Shown here: piece after piece, positions 14,733-19,636 of the stretch
Position numbering within the stretch: position 1 is the stretch's first letter
Layout: every line of letters begins with the position of its first letter
Virus record (IMG/VR): IMGVR_UViG_3300035703_000369
Location: 1-27,207 of that record
Reading direction: 5' to 3' (one strand)
Source: a virus
Length of the DNA: 27,207 nucleotides
The notes under the pieces: model-generated
The model's database searches: none
The model's input: the letters and a program-made list of their open reading frames with translations, nothing else
What the model was told of the DNA's origin: nothing
Position numbers and translations under genes: made by a program

Positions 14733-15537
14733 TTGCCTTCTCCAGCCACGCCTGGGCTGCTGCGAGATTCGTGTCCTGGGCGCGCTTCGCCTTCGTCGGC
14801 GGGATCGGCCAGGGTTGCGACCAGGGACGATCGGAATCGCCGAAGAATCTCGCCGGGTTCAAGACCATCCGGTTCGTCGCCTGGACGTGAGCAGCGTATC
14901 GCTCGACGCCTTCGCGCAGATTCTCCCAGGACGCCCCGAGCTCGAGGTGCCTGCGGATGTGGTGCTCTGCCGTGATCCAGTCCGTGCGGCCTGCGTGTGG
15001 CGGGTATGCGCTCTTGATCGCGTCGAGGTGCTGCCGTTCTTCGCCTTCGGCGCGCGCGATTTTTGCCACCTCAAGCGAAGAGATTACGCATGAGGAGTTA
15101 GATGTCGTTGGAGATATAGTCTGGTGTCTGGAGTCTGGAGTCTGGATAGGTTGATCGTTCGTTGAACGATTCGTAGCACGAGTCGTGCTCGGCTCGTTGC
15201 CCTGTCGGTCCGCTCTTCGTCGCGCTTCTCGTTGCTCGGCGATGCGTCGATTCGTCTCTCGCTGCTCGTCCGCCTTCGCGATTTCGCGCTGGGCTCTCGA
15301 GTTAGTCCACCCACCCTCGCCCTGCTCCCAGAATTCCTCGAGGACGCGCTTCACGGCGTCTCGGTCGAGCTTCGAGACTGCGCCGACGATGCGACAGAGC
15401 TGCGTCATGTCGGACGGGAGCGGGCGCTCGGTCGCGTAGTGATGATCGAGGAGCGACCTGTATGCGCCGCGCTCGGTCAGCGAGAGGTGCCCGGTGTCAC
15501 GTTGAAAGTCGCCGATGTAGTGCTTGTAGAAGTTCAC
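14719..15537 (-). CDS. Replication protein with DUF1376 (YdaU-like) domain
   Basis: 272 residues from GTG at 15537, forming a GTGA overlap with the stop of the Cro-like gene. The N-terminal 85 residues (F-Y-K-H-Y-I-G-D-F-Q-R-D-T, L-T-E-R-G-A-Y-R-S-L-L-D-H-H-Y) are a clear DUF1376 winged-helix domain, found in lambdoid replication initiators. A charged, Arg/Gln-rich linker (about 85-155) is probably disordered. The C-terminal part (W-I-T-A-E-H-H-I-R-R-H-L, V-L-N-P-A-R-F-F) resembles domains that contact helicase or loader. It would bind the phage origin and recruit the loader encoded next. In lambda the origin lies inside O; the linker-coding region here (15050-15300) is the obvious place to look, but I see no clear set of iterons. 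Confidence 0.85.
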   Translation of the reverse strand: MNFYKHYIGDFQRDTGHLSLTERGAYRSLLDHHYATERPLPSDMTQLCRIVGAVSKLDRDAVKRVLEEFWEQGEGGWTNSRAQREIAKADEQRETNRRIAEQREARRRADRQGNEPSTTRATNRSTNDQPIQTPDSRHQTISPTTSNSSCVISSLEVAKIARAEGEERQHLDAIKSAYPPHAGRTDWITAEHHIRRHLELGASWENLREGVERYAAHVQATNRMVLNPARFFGDSDRPWSQPWPIPPTKAKRAQDTNLAAAQAWLEKASAAG

Positions 15538-15791
15538 GCCGCCTCCCCGACCTGGTTGACGCGGCGTCTGACTCTCGAGTCGCGGATCACGCGCCAGTCG
15601 ACATCCGGTCGGAGTTCCTCGACCGTGACGATCCCGTGGCTCTCCCGCTCGATGTTGATCGCCAGCGATTCCGCGGCCTTTTTGTAGCCGTAGCTCACAT
15701 TCCGCAGATGGCCTCCCGTCGTTCCGACGCGCTCTGCGAAACGGTCGCGCTGCCGGAGGGTCATGGTTTGAAGGAACTCTTTGAGTGTCAT
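15534..15791 (-). CDS. YdaS-family Cro-like regulator
   Basis: 85 residues, ATG at 15791. It fits the YdaS family: M-T-L-K-E-F-L-Q-T-M-T-L-R-Q-R-D-R-F-A-E-R-V-G-T, then H-L-R-N-V-S-Y-G-Y-K-K and I-V-T-V-E-E-L-R-P-D-V-D-W. The helix-turn-helix spans about residues 16-45. It is the first gene of the leftward early operon and diverges from the repressor gene, the position of cro. The start codon lacks a ribosome site, and the promoter-like -10 is only about ten bases away, so the message may be nearly leaderless. It probably represses the repressor promoter and tunes early transcription. Confidence 0.85.
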   Translation of the reverse strand: MTLKEFLQTMTLRQRDRFAERVGTTGGHLRNVSYGYKKAAESLAINIERESHGIVTVEELRPDVDWRVIRDSRVRRRVNQVGEAA

Positions 15792-15801
15792 GGCGCCGGA
15801 A

Positions 15802-15829
15802 GTATTACCAAAATGGAACTATTGTTCAA
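15802..15829 (-). promoter_or_regulatory. Leftward early promoter (PR equivalent)
   Basis: On the minus strand TTGAAC (plus 15824-15829) and TAATAC (plus 15802-15807) are separated by 16 bases. The -10 is part of a GGTAATACT element also present in the rightward promoter. Predicted start near 15795, only about four bases before the Cro-like ATG. Operators overlap both elements. Confidence 0.6.
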
Positions 15830-15859
15830 TACCACACGGTAATTCACCTCGAGGTGAAT
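15804..15859. promoter_or_regulatory. Right-side operator cluster (OR equivalent, three sites)
   Basis: Three 16-bp elements share ACC-N4-GGT: 15804-15819 (ATTACC-AAAA-TGGAAC, weak right half), 15828-15843 (AATACC-ACAC-GGTAAT) and 15843-15858 (TTCACC-TCGA-GGTGAA). The last lies within a perfect 18-bp palindrome, ATTCACCTCGAGGTGAAT (15842-15859). Centre spacings are 24 and 15 bases. The same core recurs at 16561-16619. Probable binding sites for the repressor and Cro-like protein. Confidence 0.65.
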
Positions 15860-15864
15860 ATAAT
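15836..15864 (+). promoter_or_regulatory. Repressor promoter (PRM equivalent), probably leaderless
   Basis: A perfect TATAAT (15859-15864) ends six bases before the repressor ATG at 15871, so the expected transcription start falls at or next to the ATG. The -35 place (about 15836-15841, ACGGTA) is weak, as in lambda PRM. Two operator-like sites overlap the -35 place and the spacer. Confidence 0.6.
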
Positions 15865-15870
15865 GGGACA

Positions 15871-16539
15871 ATGGAGACCGTGGACATCCAGGAAACTAGA
15901 CGCGAGCGACTCCGTCGGCTCATCGAGGATGAGTACCGCGGAAATGTGTCTCGCTTTGGACAGCTCATCCAGAAGTCGCAGAGCCAACTATCGAGCACCC
16001 TGCTCGGTCGTAAGGGATTCGGCGAACGCCTGGCTCGACAGATCGAGACCGCGCTCGGTTTGTCTCCGGGTTGGTTAGATCGGCCGCTCGATGACGCGCC
16101 ATCCGACACAGATGCGCCGGAAGGCTTCGTCGCCGTGCGTCGAGTGCGGATGAAACTCTCCGCGGGCGTTATCGGCTGGGCGATCGAATGTCACGCAGAC
16201 GACGCGCCGCCCTTGTTTTTCCGGCGTGAATGGTTCGAGAGACGCGGATTCCGACCCGATCAGCTCGTTGCGTTGAAGGTTGAGGGTTCCTCGATGGAGC
16301 CCGGCCTCTACGCGGGCGACACGATAGTCGTCAACCGATCCGATACGCAGCTTGTCGACGGCGAGGTCTTCGCTGTGAGCTATGAAGGCGAGCTCGTGAT
16401 TAAGCGCCTGCGGCGCGATGCCGGTGAGTGGTTCCTAGCGTCCGATAACCCAGACAAGCGTCGCTACGGCGACAAACGATGCGCGGACGGGGTCGAGATC
16501 ATCGGCCGCGTCGTGTACAAAAACTCCGAGCACATCTAG
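15871..16539 (+). CDS. CI-type phage repressor with S24 (LexA-like) autoprotease domain
   Basis: 222 residues from ATG 15871; an upstream in-frame ATG at 15781 would run through the operators and is rejected. The N-terminal helix-turn-helix lies at about 24-70 (V-S-R-F-G-Q-L-I-Q-K-S-Q-S-Q-L-S-S-T-L-L-G). The linker is Asp/Pro-rich. The C-terminal S24 domain has a cleavable A98-G99 bond (K-L-S-A-G-V), Ser141 (V-E-G-S-S-M-E-P-G-L) and Lys178 (E-L-V-I-K-R-L). The Ser-Lys distance of 37 equals that of LexA. This predicts RecA-stimulated self-cleavage and SOS induction. It maintains lysogeny by binding the operator clusters on either side of its gene. Confidence 0.93.
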   Translation: METVDIQETRRERLRRLIEDEYRGNVSRFGQLIQKSQSQLSSTLLGRKGFGERLARQIETALGLSPGWLDRPLDDAPSDTDAPEGFVAVRRVRMKLSAGVIGWAIECHADDAPPLFFRREWFERRGFRPDQLVALKVEGSSMEPGLYAGDTIVVNRSDTQLVDGEVFAVSYEGELVIKRLRRDAGEWFLASDNPDKRRYGDKRCADGVEIIGRVVYKNSEHI

Positions 16540-16560
16540 CCAGGCTGTCCGGGCTCGGTA

Positions 16561-16619
16561 ATAACCTCCCGGTCAAGTATTACCTCGAGTTGTTGACGTA
16601 ATAAGTACCAGTCGGTAAT
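16561..16619. promoter_or_regulatory. Left-side operator cluster (OL equivalent, three sites)
   Basis: Three 16-bp elements match the cluster near 15804: 16561-16576 (ATAACC-TCCC-GGTCAA), 16579-16594 (ATTACC-TCGA-GTTGTT, weak right half) and 16604-16619 (AGTACC-AGTC-GGTAAT). Centre spacings are 18 and 25 bases. The last site covers the -10 of the rightward promoter, and the second touches its -35, so bound repressor would block transcription. Confidence 0.65.
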
Positions 16620-16621
16620 AC
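16593..16621 (+). promoter_or_regulatory. Rightward early promoter (PL equivalent)
   Basis: TTGACG (16593-16598) and TAATAC (16616-16621) are 17 bases apart, a near-consensus sigma-70 promoter. Predicted start near 16628. It would drive the recombination operon from 16666 to the recombinase gene. Its -10 sits in the same GGTAATACT word as the leftward early promoter. Confidence 0.75.
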
Positions 16622-16631
16622 TCCCCAGGAA

Positions 16632-16646
16632 GCCGCAGTTCGCGGC
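16632..16646 (+). promoter_or_regulatory. Leader hairpin of the rightward operon (boxB-sized)
   Basis: GCCGC (16632-16636), loop AGTTC, GCGGC (16642-16646): a perfect 5-bp stem with a 5-base loop about five bases after the predicted transcription start. The geometry equals a lambda-type boxB, but the loop is not GAAAA and no boxA is seen. It may simply be a 5' UTR stem. Confidence 0.4.
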
Positions 16647-16665
16647 CCCTGACTTGGGAGGTTAC

Positions 16666-16866
16666 ATGGACACAGCAATCGACGGGATCATCGCGTTTTC
16701 GGCCATTTTGGTCGTCTTCGGCGTCTTCGCCGTGTTCGGCGGGATCGTCGAGTATCTCCTCAATCTGATCGAGACGCGCCGACGTAACCGTCGCCGCCGG
16801 GAGCTTCTGCCTGGCCCGAACGTCCGCTCGCAGCGCCGCGGCCGTCAATGGCAGGTGCCGCTGTGA
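16666..16866 (+). CDS. Small membrane protein with Arg-rich C-terminal tail
   Basis: 66 residues from ATG 16666, with GGGAGG six bases upstream; first gene after the rightward promoter. Residues 6-35 form a long hydrophobic stretch (one membrane helix), followed by E-T-R-R-R-N-R-R-R-R-E-L-L and further Arg residues, so the tail would lie in the cytoplasm by the positive-inside rule. No family is recognised. Its position suggests an early host-takeover or superinfection-exclusion role. The Arg-rich stretch resembles an RNA-binding arginine-rich motif, but charge alone can explain it as a membrane anchor flank. Confidence 0.65.
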   Translation: MDTAIDGIIAFSAILVVFGVFAVFGGIVEYLLNLIETRRRNRRRRELLPGPNVRSQRRGRQWQVPL

Positions 16867-17084
16867 GCTCGGTCGAGTACATCGACCCGCGCGATACGAG
16901 AGCGGTGGCCGAGTTTGTCCGAGGGATCGAGCGTGACGCCCCGCCTCCTGTTGTCCGCATGGAGCTCGACCCGGAGGTTCCGCTCGGTGAGCTTATCCGC
17001 GCATTGAGCGCATCTGGCCTCGCGCTCTCGACGTTGCACGGCGGACGGCAGCTCATCCATCGAGCGCCGAAGGAGGCCGCATGA
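16863..17084 (+). CDS. 73-residue protein, unknown function
   Basis: GTG 16863 forms a GTGA overlap with the stop upstream and has GCAGG seven bases before it; ATG 16848 in the same frame is an alternative. The sequence is acidic then amphipathic: S-V-E-Y-I-D-P-R-D-T-R-A-V-A-E-F-V-R-G-I, P-P-V-V-R-M-E-L-D, V-P-L-G-E-L-I-R-A-L-S-A-S-G-L-A. It overlaps the YqaJ exonuclease gene by ATGA. No family recognised. Confidence 0.6.
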   Translation: MSSVEYIDPRDTRAVAEFVRGIERDAPPPVVRMELDPEVPLGELIRALSASGLALSTLHGGRQLIHRAPKEAA

Positions 17085-17692
17085 TGGAGCAGCGATCGGC
17101 GGAATGGTTTGCGGCTCGCCTCGGATGCGCGACTGCGTCGAAGTTTCGCGCGGTCGTCTCGAAGCTGAAGAGCGGCAAGCCCGCCCAGGCTCGCGTCGAC
17201 TACGCAATCGAGCTCGTGACCGAGCGCTTGAGCGGACAGCCGACTCCGCATTTCACCACCGCGGCCATGCAGCGCGGCGTCGACCTCGAGCCCGCAGCGC
17301 GTATCGAGTACGAATTTAAGAAACGAATCGAGGTGCTCGAGACGGGGTTCTTGCGTCATCCGTCGTTGATGACTGGTGCATCGCCCGACGGTCTTGTCGG
17401 TGCCGATGGTCTCATCGAGATCAAATGCCCCTCGAGCACCGTTCACGTCGAGACGTGGCTCAACGGTATGCCGGACGACCACATCGCCCAGGTGCAAGGT
17501 CAGCTCTGGATCACCGGCCGCGCCTGGTGCGACTTCGTCTCATTCGATGACCGCCTACCGAAAGAGCTCCAGCTCTACGTTCAGCGCGTCGAGCGCGACG
17601 ACGTTTTCATCGCGAACCTGGACCTCGAGGTCCGACAGTTTCTCGCCGAGGTCGACGATCTCGAGCGCCAATTAAGGGAGAAGGCTGCATGA
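17081..17692 (+). CDS. YqaJ-family viral exonuclease (lambda Exo-like)
   Basis: 203 residues, ATG at 17081 in an ATGA overlap, AGGAGG five bases upstream. Family motifs: S-A-E-W-F-A-A-R-L-G-C-A-T-A-S near the start, R-G-V-D-L-E70-P-A-A-R, T-G-A-S-P-D103-G-L-V and L-I-E113-I-K115-C-P, then Q-V-Q-G-Q-L-W-I-T-G-R. E70, D103 and E113-x-K115 form the PD-(D/E)XK site that binds two metal ions. It digests 5' strands of double-stranded ends to leave 3' tails, which the annealing protein encoded two genes downstream would pair. Together they form a Red-like recombination system. Confidence 0.92.
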   Translation: MMEQRSAEWFAARLGCATASKFRAVVSKLKSGKPAQARVDYAIELVTERLSGQPTPHFTTAAMQRGVDLEPAARIEYEFKKRIEVLETGFLRHPSLMTGASPDGLVGADGLIEIKCPSSTVHVETWLNGMPDDHIAQVQGQLWITGRAWCDFVSFDDRLPKELQLYVQRVERDDVFIANLDLEVRQFLAEVDDLERQLREKAA

Positions 17693-17907
17693 CAAGCAAA
17701 TATATGACCGTCCTCGACATCGCGACGCGCTACGGAATCAGTCAATCGACGGTGTGGCGATGGACTAACTCTGGTCGATTCCCAGCTCCGATAAAGCTCG
17801 GCGAAAAAACGACCCGTTGGTATGTCCCAGACGTGCTCGATTATGAGCGGAACATTCAAAAGGCTACTCAAAGCGATGATTCTGTTTTGCAGGAGAACGC
17901 AGCATGA
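17689..17907 (+). CDS. AlpA/Xis-like DNA-binding protein
   Basis: 72 residues in ATGA overlap with the exonuclease gene and with the next gene. It has a MerR-type winged helix: T-V-L-D-I-A-T-R-Y-G-I-S-Q-S-T-V-W-R-W-T-N-S-G-R-F-P followed by I-K-L-G and R-W-Y-V-P-D-V-L-D-Y. This is the AlpA / excisionase pattern. With a serine recombinase at the end of the same operon, it is a candidate recombination directionality factor, though large serine recombinases often use unrelated factors. It could instead be a transcription regulator. Confidence 0.8.
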   Translation: MTSKYMTVLDIATRYGISQSTVWRWTNSGRFPAPIKLGEKTTRWYVPDVLDYERNIQKATQSDDSVLQENAA

Positions 17908-18617
17908 CGAACGCAATCCAGACCGTCAGCGTGACGGACATCGAGAAGATGGCCACGGCGGTCGCGAAGTCTGGGCTCTTCGGAGTCCGTACACCCGACC
18001 AGGCAATGTCTCTGATGCTGATCGCCCAGGCCGAAGGCCTGCACCCAGCAATCGCCGCGCGCGACTATCACATCATCCAGGGTCGGCCTTCGCTGAAGAG
18101 CGACGCCCTGCTCGCTCGCTTCCAGGCGAACGGCGGGAAGATCGAGTGGATCGAATACACCGACCAGGCGGTCGCCGCCAAGGTGTCGCACCCGCAAGGC
18201 GGGACCGTCGAAATCCGCTGGACGTTCCAGATGGCCGAACGCGCCGGGCTCACGAAGAACCCGACCTGGCGTCAGTACCCGCGCCAAATGCTCCGCGCTC
18301 GCGTGATCTCCGAAGGCGTTCGCGCCGTGTTCCCTGGTGTCGCCGTCGGCGTCTACACCTCCGAAGAGGTCCAGGACATGACGATCTCGAGCTCGAGCGC
18401 GACAGTCGTCGCCCAGGAGCCGCAGCTCGCCGATCCGGTTCACCTGGTACGCGAGGCACCGGATCTCGAGACGCTGAAGACTCGCTTCCGCGATTCGGTA
18501 GTGCTCGCCAGGAAGTCAAAGGATCGCGAGCTCGAGGAGTCGCTGAACTACGCGAAGGACGCGCGCAAGGCGGAGCTCGAGGCGATCGTCGTCGAGCCGC
18601 AGGAGGTCGCAGCATGA
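17904..18617 (+). CDS. Putative single-strand annealing protein (RecT/Red-beta-like)
   Basis: 237 residues, ATG at 17904 (ATGA overlap), AGGAG eight bases upstream. The conserved core (about 20-155) reads S-G-L-F-G-V-R-T-P-D-Q-A-M-S-L-M-L-I-A-Q-A-E-G-L-H-P, D-Y-H-I-I-Q-G-R-P-S-L-K-S-D-A-L-L-A-R-F, E-R-A-G-L-T, Y-P-R-Q-M-L-R-A-R-V-I-S-E-G-V-R and Y-T-S-E-E-V-Q-D. It is a widespread phage family found beside YqaJ-type exonucleases and is often left as hypothetical. The core resembles distant RecT/Red-beta annealing proteins. The C-terminal third is acidic and helical, a likely partner-binding region. The role is inferred from synteny with the exonuclease. Confidence 0.72.
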   Translation: MTNAIQTVSVTDIEKMATAVAKSGLFGVRTPDQAMSLMLIAQAEGLHPAIAARDYHIIQGRPSLKSDALLARFQANGGKIEWIEYTDQAVAAKVSHPQGGTVEIRWTFQMAERAGLTKNPTWRQYPRQMLRARVISEGVRAVFPGVAVGVYTSEEVQDMTISSSSATVVAQEPQLADPVHLVREAPDLETLKTRFRDSVVLARKSKDRELEESLNYAKDARKAELEAIVVEPQEVAA

Positions 18618-18796
18618 ACACCGCCCTCGAGAACCTTGTCGCGATGGCCGACCAGGCGAGCTCGCGTCAGCTTGTCGCCGAGGTCGTTCGCACCGCCTAC
18701 GCCCTCGGCAAGTTCGACGCGGTCATCGAGTCGACGCTGACCGAGTTGAACGCGCGCCGCAGAGAACTCGAGATGAATCGGGAGGTGTTGTCGTGA
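18614..18796 (+). CDS. 60-residue helical protein, unknown function
   Basis: ATG at 18614 in an ATGA overlap, with AGGAGG seven bases upstream. The protein is nearly all helix: A-L-E-N-L-V-A-M-A-D-Q-A, Q-L-V-A-E-V-V-R-T-A-Y-A-L-G, T-L-T-E-L-N-A-R-R-R-E-L-E-M. It is coupled to the annealing protein and to the HTH protein that follows. A small partner of the recombination system is possible. Confidence 0.6.
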   Translation: MNTALENLVAMADQASSRQLVAEVVRTAYALGKFDAVIESTLTELNARRRELEMNREVLS

Positions 18797-19017
18797 CCCA
18801 AACGGAACAGATCCGCGCCGCGCTGCTTTCAGGAATTGAGCTTACGCCGCTCACAGCGCTCGATCAGTTCGGTTGCTTTCGCCTGGCTGCTCGAGTTGCA
18901 GAGCTGCGCGCCGAAGGCATGGACATCGAGACCGTCACCGAGACGAGGAACGGGAAAAAGTTCGCGCGGTATCGCGTCGCACAGCCGGTGCTCCCTGGAT
19001 TCGAGCTCGTCATGTAG
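18793..19017 (+). CDS. Small helix-turn-helix protein (HTH_39-like)
   Basis: 74 residues from GTG 18793, GTGA overlap. The pattern T-E-Q-I-R-A-A-L-L-S-G-I-E-L-T-P-L-T-A-L-D-Q-F-G-C-F-R-L-A-A-R-V-A-E-L-R-A-E-G-M-D-I matches the HTH_39 group of phage proteins, in which the turn lies around the F-G-C. A second part (R-N-G-K-K-F-A-R-Y-R-V) forms the wing. It probably binds DNA and regulates early genes. A 67-base gap with no gene follows. Confidence 0.75.
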   Translation: MTQTEQIRAALLSGIELTPLTALDQFGCFRLAARVAELRAEGMDIETVTETRNGKKFARYRVAQPVLPGFELVM

Positions 19018-19084
19018 TCATCGACGATGCGCGCGTCCCTCCATGCGGAGCCCGGCCCCGTCGCGCAAGCCGGAGAGGTTGCAA
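19018..19084 (+). other. 67-base gap, no feature beyond a ribosome site
   Basis: Only the GGAGAGG ribosome site of the next gene (about 19071-19077) is seen. An open frame from ATG 19027 crosses the gap but reads through three coupled genes in another frame and is rejected. Confidence 0.5.
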
Positions 19085-19270
19085 ATGACCATCGAACTCG
19101 ACGAGTGGGACAAAGAGTGGGATCGGACATCTCACACCGTCAGCGAATACCAGAGGGAAATTCGCGAAATGCGCGAGCGGCTGATTTGGTATGTCGCGCG
19201 GATCAGCGCGCTCGAGTCGGAAATTCGCGAGATTCGGAAGAGCGACGCGCGATGGGTGCAGGAGCCATGA
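19085..19270 (+). CDS. 61-residue coiled-coil protein, unknown function
   Basis: ATG at 19085 with GGAGAGG about seven bases upstream. The protein is acidic at its start (D-E-W-D-K-E-W-D) and then forms one long charged helix (Y-Q-R-E-I-R-E-M-R-E-R-L, A-R-I-S-A-L-E-S-E-I-R-E-I-R) typical of a two-stranded coiled coil. It is coupled to the next gene by ATGA. No family recognised. Confidence 0.65.
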   Translation: MTIELDEWDKEWDRTSHTVSEYQREIREMRERLIWYVARISALESEIREIRKSDARWVQEP

Positions 19271-19515
19271 CAAAAACAGAGAGCTCATTCTACGCACAAA
19301 TGTCTGACCTTGAGATTGTCGGCCATGTCGTAGTTATCCCAGACGCGAGCGAGTTGTCGCAGGCGCTTGCGCTTCGCGTATGTCGTCTTGTTGAAGAGCG
19401 CGACAAGGCGCAAAGGATAGCCGCCGATCTTCAGCGAAAGCTGCTCTCGTTACAGCTTGGGATCGCCGAGGACAAGCTCGACGCTTATGTCGAGATCGTG
19501 GAGCGCGCGGCGTGA
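19267..19515 (+). CDS. 82-residue helical protein, unknown function
   Basis: ATG at 19267 in an ATGA overlap, with AGGAG just upstream. The protein has an N-terminal beta-like part (I-V-G-H-V-V-V-I-P-D-A) and a C-terminal charged helix (L-V-E-E-R-D-K-A-Q-R-I-A-A-D-L-Q-R-K-L). It overlaps the next short gene by GTGA. No family recognised. Confidence 0.6.
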   Translation: MTKTESSFYAQMSDLEIVGHVVVIPDASELSQALALRVCRLVEERDKAQRIAADLQRKLLSLQLGIAEDKLDAYVEIVERAA

Positions 19516-19634
19516 GCCCGGCCCTTCGCGAGCTTGTCGAGCTGCTTGCTCGAGCTGCTTACGAACAAATGAAAAGCAATGTTCAAGGCGTCGAAAAAAC
19601 GCCAAAGATTCAAGTTTCTTCTGCTGTTCGTTGA
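19512..19634 (+). CDS. 40-residue protein, unknown function
   Basis: GTG 19512 forms a GTGA overlap with the previous stop, and the frame ends at TGA 19632-19634, two bases before the GIY-YIG start. The first half is an amphipathic helix (A-L-R-E-L-V-E-L-L-A-R-A-A-Y-E-Q-M); the second half is AT-richer. The junction in composition, from the GC-rich to the AT-richer sequence, falls within this gene at about 19560. It may be a real small gene or a remnant cut by insertion of the next one. Confidence 0.5.
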   Translation: MSPALRELVELLARAAYEQMKSNVQGVEKTPKIQVSSAVR

Positions 19635-19636
19635 TC

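Noticed and set aside
15050-15300. Replication origin iterons inside the DUF1376 gene
   Set aside because: The linker region has some short repeats of GTCTGGAGTCTGGAGTCTGG type near 15121-15145, but these are too few and too short to call an origin.
15781-15870. 30-residue N-terminal extension of the repressor
   Set aside because: It would be translated through the operator and promoter region; ATG 15871 lies right after TATAAT and starts the conserved protein.
16540-16560. Terminator after the repressor gene
   Set aside because: Only a 4-bp AGCC/GGCT pairing is possible and no T-run follows.
17822-18613. Plus-strand frame crossing the annealing protein gene in another phase
   Set aside because: Only its last part, from ATG 18614, is supported as a separate coupled gene; the rest is Arg/Asp-rich shadow.
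19027-19515. 162-residue plus-strand frame
   Set aside because: It runs across two coupled genes in another phase and lacks a ribosome site.
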